This document shows positions 43,139 to 53,900 of a DNA stretch of 64,000 nt, piece after piece (positions within the stretch are counted from its first letter, which is position 1; each line of letters opens with the position of its first letter). Source of the stretch: Butyriboletus loyo (lineage: Eukaryota; Basidiomycota; Agaricomycetes; Boletales; Boletaceae); the NCBI GenBank assembly GCA_038093515.1, contig JBBPSI010000124.1, positions 1 to 64,000 of the forward strand, in the 5' to 3' direction. A program made the translations under genes and the position numbers. A model generated the notes under the pieces. That model was not told where the DNA came from. It made no database searches and saw nothing but the letters and a program-made list of their open reading frames with translations.

Positions 43139-43214
43139 CGGCCGCGCTTCTCCTTGCCTCGAACTCCATCCAGCTCTACAGCATCGGATTCAAAGTTATA
43201 CGGATTTCAAAAAG

Positions 43215-43997
43215 ATGTACGCATACAACCACGGTACTGGTAATCGTAAGTTCCCTTTTCTCCTCACGCGTCGACGACCCCTGATTTATGACGCCCGTTC
43301 CGCAGATGCCTACGCCACCCCTCAGGGATATGCGCCAACCTCGGCCCATGGAACTGCTCCGGGATACGCGTCGAACCCAGCCTACGCGCCTCCTCCGGGC
43401 TACGTCACCGCCTCTCCCCACGCCTTGGCTCCGGTCCCAGTGCCGACCCCGACCCCGACCCCGCCGCTGCTCAGTCCAGTCCAGGTCCCCCCCGGCCATT
43501 ACCCCGTCGAACTTGCCCAATTCTGGCGCGACGAGTACAAACGCGGCCAGCCCTTCCCCCTCCACTGGGCCCTCTTCGTCCGTACTGCGCCCCGCGCGCC
43601 CTCTCCCCGGCCTGCCGGTCCGGGGTCTGCAAGACCGCGCCGCCTGACCACGACCACGCCGCACGGCAACTTTTACGAGCTCGTCGGCACGCCAGACACA
43701 TACACCGCGCAGTTTCTGCCCAGCGTCACCTTTGAGCCCGACACACTCCCAGATTGGCGCGGAACTCATGTGATTGGGTGGGTGACTCCGGGACAGCTGC
43801 CCGCGTTTGAAGCGATTGTGAGGCAGGTGCCGGTGTGGCGGCACAGACAGGACTGGCGGAGCCAGCAGTGGGTGCATGACGTGGTGAGAGCTGTTGGGGG
43901 GGGTTACCAAGGGATGTTTATGGACGCGGTGACGTTTGGGGGTTTGCAGAAGCATATGAAGAGGATGTTGGATGCTTGGGAGAATGGAGATATCTGA
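43215..43997 (+). CDS. Uncharacterised 240-aa protein with Tyr/Pro/Gly-rich N-terminus
   Basis: Two exons (43215-43245, 43306-43997) give 240 residues. The first 90 are a PGYA/PxGY-type low-complexity region. From about residue 95 a compact domain appears: YPVELAQFWRDEYKRG, HWALFVRT, GNFYELVGTPDTYTAQF, WRGTHVIGWV, and a C-terminal WVHDVVRAV segment. The pattern (short beta-type strands with conserved Trp, Gly and Tyr) looks like a small globular family found in agaricomycetes. I cannot name it or its function. Confidence 0.7.
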   Translation: MYAYNHGTGNRKFPFLLTRRRPLIYDARSADAYATPQGYAPTSAHGTAPGYASNPAYAPPPGYVTASPHALAPVPVPTPTPTPPLLSPVQVPPGHYPVELAQFWRDEYKRGQPFPLHWALFVRTAPRAPSPRPAGPGSARPRRLTTTTPHGNFYELVGTPDTYTAQFLPSVTFEPDTLPDWRGTHVIGWVTPGQLPAFEAIVRQVPVWRHRQDWRSQQWVHDVVRAVGGGYQGMFMDAVTFGGLQKHMKRMLDAWENGDI

Positions 43998-44101
43998 GCA
44001 GGACAAAAGGTACCATGAAAAGGAGGAGGATTGGATTGGGTTGGAGCGTCCGTGTGTGTGATCGGCGGTCGGGGATGGAGGATAGGAACATGGGTTTTTC
44101 A

Positions 44102-44130
44102 GTTGCTATAGTATGTACTACTATAGCAAC
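44102..44130. repeat. Perfect 12-bp inverted repeat with 5-nt loop
   Basis: GTTGCTATAGTA and TACTATAGCAAC are exact reverse complements separated by TGTAC. It lies about 105 bp after the stop of the 240-aa protein gene and could be a hairpin in its 3' untranslated region or a small mobile-element footprint. Confidence 0.7.
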
Positions 44131-44471
44131 GATTGAAACACCTGAATGCTTCGAAAGATGGTCCTAGAGGGGCCTGAAAACCTGACATACGCGCCACGAC
44201 GACAATCATGATATGCATGTGTACCATACGATCAGAACGTCTAATCATACGAGCGAACTTTCCTGAAATAGCATATGGATTGGGAAACCGAGGCTTCGAG
44301 CTCGAATTAGTAGAGAGTGGTGAGACGGTGAGATGCGCTGGCAAGCGACGGATACTTTAAAGTAACCAACCAACGTATGTCTATGTTACTAGGCTGATGG
44401 TGATGCGCGTGCACCTGTCACTCGCAATAATGGTGGCGCGGTGCGGATGTCGCTCGTACTTGCAAGAAAGG
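44131..44471. other. Convergent intergenic gap
   Basis: About 340 bp between converging genes; no gene or RNA recognised. Confidence 0.5.
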
Positions 44472-45478
44472 TCATGCGACACACGCAAACACGACGCGCT
44501 CCTTGTCCCACGGATCCTTCCAAATCTCAACCTGTCCGAGTCGTAGATCAGGGGTATGGCGGAGTATATCTGCAACCGCGCGTGCCTGTCCATGACCGAC
44601 TTCGAGTGCCACAATAGCATCCTCCGCAAGGACGCCTTTGCGGGCGATGAGTGCGGCGATGGTGCGGTAAAAGGAGAGACCGTCCTTGCAGGAGGCGTTG
44701 GGGGGGTCACCGATAAGGGCGCGGGGGTCTTCATAGTCTTTGACAGAGGAAGGGAGGGAGTGGTAGACGTGCGATGGGATGTACGGCGGATTAGCAGTGA
44801 TGACGTCAAAGGGGGGTGGGGGGTCGAGACGTTGGAGTAAAGAGAGGTCGTGTATATCGCCCAATAGCGGAGTGAATACGTTCTCGGATTTAGAGTCGAA
44901 TTTCTGTTGGTGTCGGTTCCGATCTTGGTGTTGCTGCACATGGGGATGGGATGCCCGGGAGCTGTTAGCGGATGCGGTGATGGGATAGCGTGTGTGTGTA
45001 GATGATTGTGATCTAGCGGTGTTATCGGCTGCTAGCCGAATCGCATCTGGGGAGATATCCACGCCGACCGCACGGGTGCTACCTGGCGGCCAAAGGTGAC
45101 ATAATAAGAGGGGAATGCAACCAGAGCCGGTGAAGAGGTCCAGGACGCGAATAGGGCGCATGGGGTCAGGTGTGCGGGTGCGGGCGAGACGGAGGGCCCA
45201 GTCCTCCGTTTCTGGACGGGGGATGAGTGTGGGCGGACGGGTGAGGAGGTCGAGGGGGCCAAATGGAGTGGTGCCTGGGAGGAGGGGGAGGTGAGAGCGG
45301 GGCTCGGGGGTGGGGGAAGACTGACCGGACCGAGAATGTACTGGAGGGGTTCACCAGCGAGTCTGCGGTCGAGCGAGTCCAGGAGCGCGTTCGGTCGCGA
45401 CTGTTTCATCCATTTGAATTCTTGGTCCGCACATTCGCGGCCGAGGACCAGAGCGAGTTTCGCCAGTCGATTCTGCAT
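44472..45478 (-). CDS. MTQ1: Release-factor glutamine methyltransferase, HemK/PrmC family (MTQ1-type)
   Basis: This enzyme methylates the Gln of the GGQ motif in a class I peptide release factor using S-adenosylmethionine. Two exons (45478-45331, 45274-44472) give 316 residues. The N-terminal helper domain ends LAGEPLQYILG. The spliced joint gives TPFGPLDLLTRPPTLIPRPE, the PrmC substrate-binding signature. Then come the SAM-binding LDLFTGSGCIPLLL, VDISPDAI and the catalytic NPPYIP. A charged insert (about residues 185-205) sits between the SAM motifs. The bacterial-type architecture, with no Mtq2-like sequence, points to the mitochondrial enzyme. It is divergently arranged from ERT1 with 119 bp between starts. 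Confidence 0.93.
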
Positions 45479-45597
45479 CGATTCGTGACAGTAACTAGAA
45501 AAAAATTAAAAAAACCCGGTGATTAATTATTACATAATACAACAGCGGGACAGCTGGAGATCTCCTCCACCTCGACGCTAACGTATATGTACTCTTC
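45479..45597. promoter_or_regulatory. Shared divergent promoter MTQ1 / ERT1
   Basis: The 119 bp between the two ATGs must hold both promoters. It contains A-rich patches but no clear TATA box. Confidence 0.45.
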
Positions 45598-47842
45598 ATG
45601 TCTACCCACGTCGTCCCTCCCACCGACCCCCCCGTTGACACGGACGCCAAACCGATGCCCTCCAATACCTATATCAACCCCGCACACATGTCCCATCCTC
45701 TCCAGGTCCCAGATTCCATACAAGAAAAGCGCAAGCCCGCTCCACCCGCCAAACGCAGGCGCGCTACTTCTCCAGACGAGAGCGGCGACTCATCTTCACA
45801 CCCCCCCCGAAAGCACAGAGACGGCCCAAAGAAGAAAAAGGCAAACCGTGCCTGTGCCCATTGCCAAAAGGCTCACCTCACCTGCGATGATTGTCCGTCC
45901 TCCCTCCCTCCCTCTCCTCGACCTCCTCTCATTTCCCATTCCACAGCGCGTCCCTGTCAACGCTGCATAAAGCGCGGCATGGCTGGAAGTTGTATCGAGG
46001 GTCATCGAAAAAAGGCAAAGTATCTCCTCGACGATGAAGAGCTTGGTCCGTCCCGTCTCCCTTGTCGCGCGCTCTCCTGATCACGTGACCTATACAGAGC
46101 AACTCAAATCATTCAAGGCGTCTCACCCGGAGCACAACTCTGATCACCCACTGCCTGCCATTCCCACATGTAAATCCTCTCCCATACCCCCCACCTATCA
46201 CCTGACATGTCTATATCCCCAGCCGAACGTTTTCCCGCAAACGACCCTCTCTTCAATGTTTCCTTTGACCCAAACTTTACCTTTGGATCAGAGGCTGCAA
46301 ACTTGGAGTACTCCATCCTTTCCGCTATCCTTGGCAACCCAAGTCCCCCCGATTCCGCTTCAGGCACTGCGCCCTCTCCCTCACAGTCCCAACTACAATC
46401 CACTTTACCTAATTCAGCTTGGTCCCCAGAACCCCTACACGCCCAACCCCAATACCAACCAGGACCACAACCACCGTATCCTTTTCCGGAACCGACCCGG
46501 CTATCCATACCTGAACCCACGCTTGCGGCTACCGCCCAGCCTTCCCCCACGACTGCCTTTATCTCCTATTCTCCTCCGCAGTTTTCGCGTCCTTCTCAGG
46601 ACTCTCCCACCGATCTCTCATATAACTCATCCTATCCTCAGGACCAGTCTGTCCCCCCTACAACACCCTCCATCCCGCCGCGTTATCCCCGCGACACCAG
46701 CAATACAGCACCAATGGGTGTCGTTCCCTTGTCCTCGAAAGAGGCTGGTCCTCACTCCCTCGAGCCTTCTGCACATCCCTCGCCCTCGTCGACGGCATCG
46801 ACGCACCAGAGCAGTCTGGAGCACCATTCCGTTCGTTGTCCCTTTCTGTTCCTGATCGTGTGAGCTGAGCATGAGGACAGCTGCTCAACGTCACAACCCC
46901 ATACGACTATACCGAGGGTTATCATTTCCTCATGAAACATCTTCCGACCCGGTGTGTACATCTTTATGCTCAGGCATGACATATGCATGGCCTATGCAGG
47001 TCAATTCCTGATGATCCCCCCCGTGTTGGAACGTCCTGGTTGACAGGTTTGAAAAGAATGATATTCTACGCATCGTTCGAGCGCTTGCAATTTTTCGACC
47101 ATCACTGATCGCGCTGCAAATGCCCATGACAGATGAAGACGAAGTTTTTGTCGAAAGGTGCTTCCAACGTTCCTTGATCGTATGTCTTTTTTCCCCATTT
47201 TCGGGCAAGGCACGTGGTCTAATGCGTGTACTTACAGGAACTCGAAAAACTTATCTCGTACAGCGGTACGCCAACCGTCGTATGGCGCCGTACGGGCGAA
47301 ATATGTCTCGTCGCACCTGAATTTTGCATGTTGACCGAATGGCCGGTGGAAGAGCTTGTCGGGAAACGCAAGTACATTTACGAGGTAACGCCCCGCTCTT
47401 TTTCTACTCCACCTCATTCTGTTCATGGCGCGCGCACGAACCGACGTTACTGTTACCATGCCTTTTTGCCTGTCCCGCTCTATGCCTATTGTCTACCCCC
47501 TCTCCTCCCGATCCCGATCCCAATCCCATGTCTCTGCAGTTGTTTGAAAACCAATCCGTGGTCGAATACTGGGAAAGTTTTGCGTCGCACGCGTTCGAAA
47601 ACACGACCAAGGCGGTGTATTCGCACTGTGTCTTGCTCAAGCCGTCCGGTGCGCCGTTGCCAGCGACGTTTTGTTTTTCGATCCGAAGGGACATTTTTGA
47701 TTTGCCGAGTATCGTGATAGGTGAGTCGTCTGTTTTATTTTTATTTTTATTTGATTTACCATACGTGACGTGCGGTGCTGACGAGTTTTTTTTTTTTGCT
47801 TGCTTGCTTCGTCATAAAGGCCAGTGGTTACCTTTGCTATGA
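45598..47842 (+). CDS. ERT1: Zn(II)2Cys6 transcription factor with PAS domain, ERT1/AcuK type
   Basis: ERT1/AcuK/AcuM factors switch on gluconeogenesis and non-fermentable carbon use. The start is ATG 45598. The zinc cluster [20 protein letters not shown] continues after a 50-bp intron as [20 protein letters not shown] and [13 protein letters not shown], matching this subfamily. A Pro/Ser-rich middle includes [13 protein letters not shown]. The C-terminal PAS domain is spliced from several exons: [76 protein letters not shown], ending [15 protein letters not shown] and QWLPLL. The intron before the PAS part (about 46813-46871, GTTCGT to GACAG) is the least certain joint. Confidence 0.92.
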
Positions 47843-48640
47843 GCCGTGCGCTTCCGCTCTCCGTTTGGTCGTCCGCCGTGTCCTCTTTTTTTTTTTTTGT
47901 CGTATCCTGTTATGTCGTATGCTGCTGTCTAAGTAATCTCCCGGAGAGCACGTGTTCATATCGATCTCGCATACGTTGTCAAGTTCGTTTCGCTTGGATT
48001 CATTCGCTCGCCATGGATTGGCTTTCCTTTCCTTTCCTCTCTCTCTCTCGGGACGGAATGATTTATTATTACCTTGCCATTTTTGCTTTACTTGCTTGTC
48101 TTAATAGCGCACCATCGCGTTCGATGGTAGTCGACGTTGTCGTCGGTCTGTCCAACACACACACACACACACACACACACAGATGACCTAGATTTTAGGA
48201 AAGATAATGTGATCGTTCCCGCCCGCTTACACGCACAGTGAATGGAAAATGGGATTTCCAGCCAAGGGAATGCGATTGTCGGATCGTGCCGTGCTTCCCG
48301 GGGGTGGGTGACTCGGAGCCGGGAGAAGAGATGAACATGGGTGCAGATGCCTCGGGCTTGATATGTTGTGTCGTGACCAGGCAGGCAAAGGGGACGAGAG
48401 AGGGAGGTGGAAGAGGAGTTGGTGGAACAAGGTCCGAGCAAAGACACGCACGGTCGTCTTCTAGATTCGAATCCGCATCCGACCAAAAACAAGAACAAAA
48501 ACAATAAAATAGAAAGAAGAAGGAAATGATACATGTCCGTGTGCACTCGCTGAACAGAATGGCAGAAAGGAAGCACAAAGGAGTCGAGGGAAATCATTTA
48601 AACGTGAACGAAAAGGTTCTAGACGCTGTACCTCCTTCCT
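47843..48640. other. Convergent intergenic region with a CA microsatellite
   Basis: About 800 bp between the ERT1 and PRA1 3' ends. T runs (47887-47899) and a dinucleotide repeat are present; no gene recognised. Confidence 0.5.
48155..48181. repeat. (AC)n microsatellite
   Basis: Thirteen AC dinucleotides in non-coding DNA. Confidence 0.9.
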
Positions 48641-49517
48641 TCACACCGAGTCCTGCACGCTCGCGTACTCGCTCTCTACGCCTGGTTCGATCAATGCGGC
48701 GTGCACGAGGATCAGACATGACGAGGCGCCGACGAGCCAGAAGAAGGTCATGAAAGGGGATGCGAACCAGAGGAGGGGGAGGCCGATGACGAAGAGGGCG
48801 GTGTAGAGGGATTTTTGAGTGATGACGTGGGAGCCGACTTGGACGGGATCGGGGCCTGTGTGTGTGAGGGGGAGTGTGGGGCGGGTGAGGGAGTGAGGCG
48901 GGAGGCGGGAGATGGGTGTGGGGCGGAAGGAAGGGGGAAGGAGATGGATGAGCGTGAGGGAAGTGGAAAGAAGGGAACAAGGGACGGTACGCACCAAACT
49001 TGTTGATCGCGACGAACCCACCAACGAGAAAGGCGAGGGAAATGAGTAACAGCGGACTGGTGATGCTATCCACACCCCGAAGACGGAGAAAAAAGAGGAG
49101 GGGAGGTGGAGGGTGCAAGGCCGACGTTAGCGTTCCCAAACGAGGTGTAGGGAGAGATGGATGGACGTACAGTGCATAGACGGCGAGGACGAGGACGATG
49201 AGGGTGTAGTTTCCCGAGAAATAGCGAGTGTTGTAAGTGATACGCTATATTGAAGAACGAAGAAAAAAAAGACAGTCAGCACGCATGCGACTGATGCGCG
49301 AATCCTACGTACCGAGACGGCCTGTGTCGTGTCCGCTGGTCTTGATATGCGTTGAACGTCAAAGAACTCGGTGGGCGATCGAAGTGCGCTCAAGCGCGTT
49401 TCCTGTACATCATGTATGAACGAAAACGATAGCCCCGAGTGCGAGTGCGAGTCGAAAAGACGAGTGACGCACCCGAATGGACTTGAATGTCTCTGTCATA
49501 CGGATGAGGGCTTCCAT
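48641..49517 (-). CDS. PRA1: PRA1/Yip3-family prenylated Rab acceptor
   Basis: PRA1 proteins are small hairpin membrane proteins of the Golgi and ER that bind prenylated Rab GTPases. The start is MEALIRMTETFKSIR (ATG 49517). The exons then read SALRSPTEFFDVQRISRP, RITYNTRYFSGNYTLIVLVL, SPLLLISLAFLVGGFVAINK, and after another intron SLYTALFVIGLPLLWFASPF, FFWLVGASSCLILVHAAL, ending EYASVQDSV. The N(Y)TxxRYFxxNY-type motif followed by paired hydrophobic hairpins is the family pattern. Introns are short and GT-AG. Confidence 0.92.
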
Positions 49518-50142
49518 GGTCGAAAGAAAGAGTAAAGGGTTAAAGGTGGAAGGGAGACAAAGTCGAAAGAGTAGAGTAATTGTACTGCACTGCTTTGGCG
49601 ACTGCGATACGCAGCCACGTCTTCCGATCTCCGTTCCGACTGACTGCGCAACACTCGTCCATGGCCTCGCACTGCATTCCTACCTCCGATGGTGACATGT
49701 TTTCTTCCGCAGCGCTCACCAGGAATCCACACGGTGCTGTATACGATAACATCGTCGCATGGGTGACTGTAAAATTCAAACTCGTCACCCGATCTGTGTG
49801 TACGATGCGACCTGGACGGGATGCGGGTCAATTTTAATTTCTCTCCACCTCCCATTATTCAACAACGGTGATCTGATAAGTCGTCTTCTAGGCTTAGCGT
49901 GTCTCGTTCCGGTGGGACAGGCGACCTTTCCCTCACACTCTGACATCAGTCCCGGAGAAGGACACGTGGGGTGGGAAGCACTCAAGCTCAAGGAACCCTC
50001 CATTTTACAATTGTCGGTCCACTCTCCGAGTCCGAGTCGATCGTCATCTCGGGACAGAATAATCCACGTGCGCGAGAGCAAGGCTGGACTCCTTGCCATG
50101 CACGCGAGGACGGACTTGGGAGGAGGAGTTCCTCGAGCACGA
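49518..50142. other. Intergenic region
   Basis: About 600 bp of PRA1 5' flank leading into a degenerate gene fragment. The open plus-strand frame from 49759 is without recognisable content before about 50143. Confidence 0.4.
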
Positions 50143-50700
50143 AACGTAGTGAATATCGTCTTCCTCCAAGAGCACCTCGCTCGTGTCCAGAAGATTCTGA
50201 ACAACGTACACTCCCAGGTCCCCAAACCTCACTTGCTTATTCCGTCCCTCGAAAAGCATCCCATCGCACTCCCCGGGCATTCACTGTGGACTGCCCACGT
50301 TGAGAATACGTCACTCTCTGGTCCCGACCCATTGCATCAACTAATTGCGACAACTGATGCGAGCGCGGTCAATCACTTCCAACAATGATACGTTTCGGCC
50401 CTCCGCACTAGTGCAAGATACTTTGGAAGTCAGATGTCCCTTGTAGCTCACAGGAACCTACCTACTTCCGAGACGCTTTTGGAACACTATGGTCAGTGCA
50501 GAGCCAACTACATTGGGGCACTTCGCCATCTCGAGCAGCATCTGGGCCCGAGAAGCCGCAGCGAACAAGCTCTCGAGCAGGCCGGCCAACTTTGGTCACG
50601 CGTCATTCCACATGCGTTTTTCCGGTCCCTTGCGTCTAATTCGCCGATCGTACTGTCTGACAAGTGGAACAAGTCACTGATTCATCCTGATAGAGGCTAG
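50143..50700 (+). pseudogene. Degenerate fragment of a DUF3638-type gene, inverted relative to the intact copy
   Basis: The translated plus strand resembles the intact giant gene next door, in the part lying at about 54830-55480 there. SLASNSPIVLSDKWNKSL matches CLASTSPINLPGQWKKRL; the stretch ending RHLEQHLGP matches one ending ATVKQSLGP; and PDPLHQLIATTDAS matches DDIPALNQLFSSVRADS. The similarity continues across a TGA at about 50386-50388, so the copy is broken. It encodes only about 180 residues of a roughly 3100-residue protein. The divergence is too large for a recent copy, so it is probably a remnant of a paralogue that lay in the opposite orientation. Confidence 0.75.
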
Positions 50701-50940
50701 ACCTAGCTAGTACATACAAGAGGGTCCAGGTTGGAAATACAAACTAGTTTTCAATGAAAATGGCCGTTCAAACAAGCACCATGGGCCGCTATCCGGCAAA
50801 TAGAAGGTGATGGAGGTCTAATGAAGCCATGCGGTCACCATATGGTCACTGTGGTCTGATAGGGTGATAGAAATACATGACGGTACAGAAGAAACGAGGT
50901 TGAAAGCGGAGAAAATGCACCGTAGAGCGAGGGCAGCACG

Positions 50941-53900
50941 TCAATGTATTGATTGCTGGAAGCCAGATGGCGTTTGCGAGTGCATGGATATAGGCTGTTG
51001 CATAAAGCCTTCAGGGCTGTCACCAGACACGACCGACGTCGGGCGCTCAAAGTCTTTCTCCGTTAGTTGCTTCCCTTGAAGGATTTTGCCCATGTGCGTC
51101 TGTGTAAAAGGTCTCCCTCTGTTCCGGATGGAAAGTAGCGCCATCACGGGAGGCAGTGGCGAACCTGCGAACCTGATCTCGTTCTCTTCGAAACTCCCAG
51201 GGATGTCAAACAGGTTCCACCGGACTGCTGTCTCCGAATCGTTCGGCAACTCTCTCGTGGGTACCCCGAGGAAACGACACACTCGGATGTACGATGGATA
51301 GTCTCTGAGATAGAGCTGCCCAGCGAACACGTTGAGCTGGTCGATCAGAGTCCATGGTGGAGTCCAGTCGGAGGGCAGGGGAGGTATAGAATAGAGTGTG
51401 AGATCGTCCGATGGTTTCATGCGTTGGGATGTGCGGGGTGCATACACATGAAGATGGACATGTTCGCTCACCCTAATGGTTGGCATCAAGCAGTCGGCTT
51501 CAAATGGGCTCAGCAGAACGAGTAGTGGGTCGCGGCCCTGCACATTCTTACGCGAAAGAATCCACTGGACAGGTCGAAGGTATTGATCCATGGTTCCTTG
51601 AGTGGATTCAGGTTCGATCGTGTTGTAGAAATCCGCCGTAGCCAAGATAAATGGACTCCAGACATCTGCATCGCGAGTAGCTGCAGAGCTCTTTTTGAGA
51701 GTTGTGAAGACGGGATGTAAAGCACTGTTTGCGTGCAAAGCAGGGATCTCGCCGGTGTTCACGAATTCGACAATGTCTGGATGAAGGTAATGTTTCGCCG
51801 GTTTTGCCTCGGGAGGCAGCTCCACTTCTCGTTCACGCTCCCGCTCGCGGTTAACCTCCCGTTCTTGTTCCTCTTCCATCTGTGCATTGGGAAGCGATAT
51901 AACCCCGAGGTCTTTACAACGTTGGCGGATCCCTGGGTCCAGCGCCGACAAAGAACCTGAGGCATTCTGAGTTTCACAAGGTGCATACAGGTTGGCCAGC
52001 GATTTGAGGTCTGGCTGGAGCCATGCATCCGATAGCTGGTCCGGCCTGAGCTCGTTATTGCAGAAACGGGACCAAGCATCATATCTCGATTTATGACTCA
52101 TTCCCTGTTGTGCCCAGTGAGGAACCCGCAGCTGTATATCGGCCAAGGTCTCGTGTATTGCCCAGGATAGGATATTGACCGCAGTGACATGGGTGTTCAG
52201 ATCTTTTTTTCCGGTCACAGCACGGATGCTCCGATCAACCTCCGGCGGCGCAAAAAACATAACCGAGTGACCATGACCCAACTTGCGCATCCGCATACAA
52301 CCTGAAATTTCCAAACCGTGTCAGATTCATAGTGCGAATCACGGTGCCAGAACGGACCTTGCACCAGATGATCTTTTGTGACCTTGGGACCTAGTGTGAC
52401 GGCTGCTCGGGACCCGCTAGGGAGTTTGACGTCGGTGCCCCTCGTGTGTGCATGATCCAGATAGACGACACACTGATGTAACTGCTGAGAAAGTGGCGAC
52501 GATAGCACCAATTGAGTGAAGCCATTTTTCGTGAGTACCATCATTTGGTCATTCTCGTCGAAATAAATGGCACCAGCAGTATCGGGGGCAATGTCGAGCC
52601 ATGCTTTGGCCATTTGACGGTTGGAGAGATCGAGGATCTGTGCACCAACATCCAACAAAACACGGATTTCGGGCTGTTGTTTAACTACCATTTGGAGGAA
52701 TCCAACCGTACTCCACCGTTCGTCATTCTCGTGGGTGACCATATAAGAGTCGTTTTCGGGCTTGAGAAGATATGCAAGAACCCTGGCGTTGGTCCCCTGT
52801 TGGTGATTGAGGTCGCGCTGAGCAATAGACATGGGTAACAACCATTGGCCGTCGTTTGTGCCCGAAAATCCTGATGGTCAATTCAGCGACCAAATTGGGA
52901 GGCACGGGACGAACTCCATGCTCACTCACCGGTGATAACATTGTCTCGTTTCTCTGCTAAATCCCAGCTAGACCCTGAAATTTTCCAAGGAAACTCCTTT
53001 GCTTCCTTCGGGAACACCACTCGCGAGAGGTAGAAATCTACGACTGCTTGATTCCGATTGAAAATCGGGACTATCACCTTGTCCCATTGCTCCGATGACT
53101 TGAGGTTGATTTCGCGAAGTTCGCGAAGTGAGCCTGACACTGACGTGGAATCGTACTCTTTGAGCCAAAGCGCGTATTCCGTGGATGGGTCGTCCTGGCC
53201 TAGCAGAATTTCGAAAGAAACTCTCAGCTGCTCCTCACTGAGCCCGGTATAATAGTAAGATAGGCATGTGAGAATGATGGTGATATCTGGATGGCCGAAC
53301 TGGGTGTTAGGTGCCGGCACGTCTTTGGCCCGATACGGAATGGCAAGCATTGTTGAGGAATCTGATTGCGACTGCGGATCAAGGCCATAGTCAACACGCC
53401 ATCTCCGCTCAGAAAAAGCAAACAAGAGGATATTGGAGGCCAGGAGACCACGGAGGAGGAGGAGTCCACTCCAAAGATGACTCTGGTGAGAATGCTTAGC
53501 ATACTCCTCTACAATCTTAGCTGTATCGGCAACTTGGAGGACATTCTTGTCGGATATGAAACTCTGAACTGCGCGGTGCAATTCTGCGGAGAGTTGAGGA
53601 AAGTTGAAATTGGGAAGCCGTCCATCCATCACGTCTTTCACGAGCAATGATATTAAATCTCGACCGACATCGGACGCTGGCGCAATGCGAACGTGTGGAA
53701 ACGATCCAGGTGGTCGGCGTTCATACTCCATAGAGTCGGGGGAATAACTTGAAAGGGAAAATACGTGCCTTTTCACGAGCCGGAGCACCTGCTGGGTAAT
53801 CGTCCATCGATCAGGGTATCCGTCCATATGTTGCTGGTGGCCGATCGTGTAAATCAGTTGGAACCGGGGATGAAGGATCTCGTCGCTCTCGTCCAAGATA

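Larger units (their letters stand above)
41955..43214. other. Intergenic region
   Basis: About 1.26 kb. It contains a TTGTCC hexamer run (about 42767-42793), a weak 65-codon ORF listed separately, and the promoter of the following gene. An open frame at 41979-42260 looks accidental. Confidence 0.45.

Noticed and set aside
43176..44006. 276-codon minus-strand frame opposite the 240-aa protein
   Set aside because: Arg/Gly-rich antisense of a Pro-rich coding region; the plus strand has a TATA box, ATG and a clean intron.
48155..48181. CA repeat as a CRISPR-like or telomeric array
   Set aside because: A plain dinucleotide microsatellite without spacers or telomere units.
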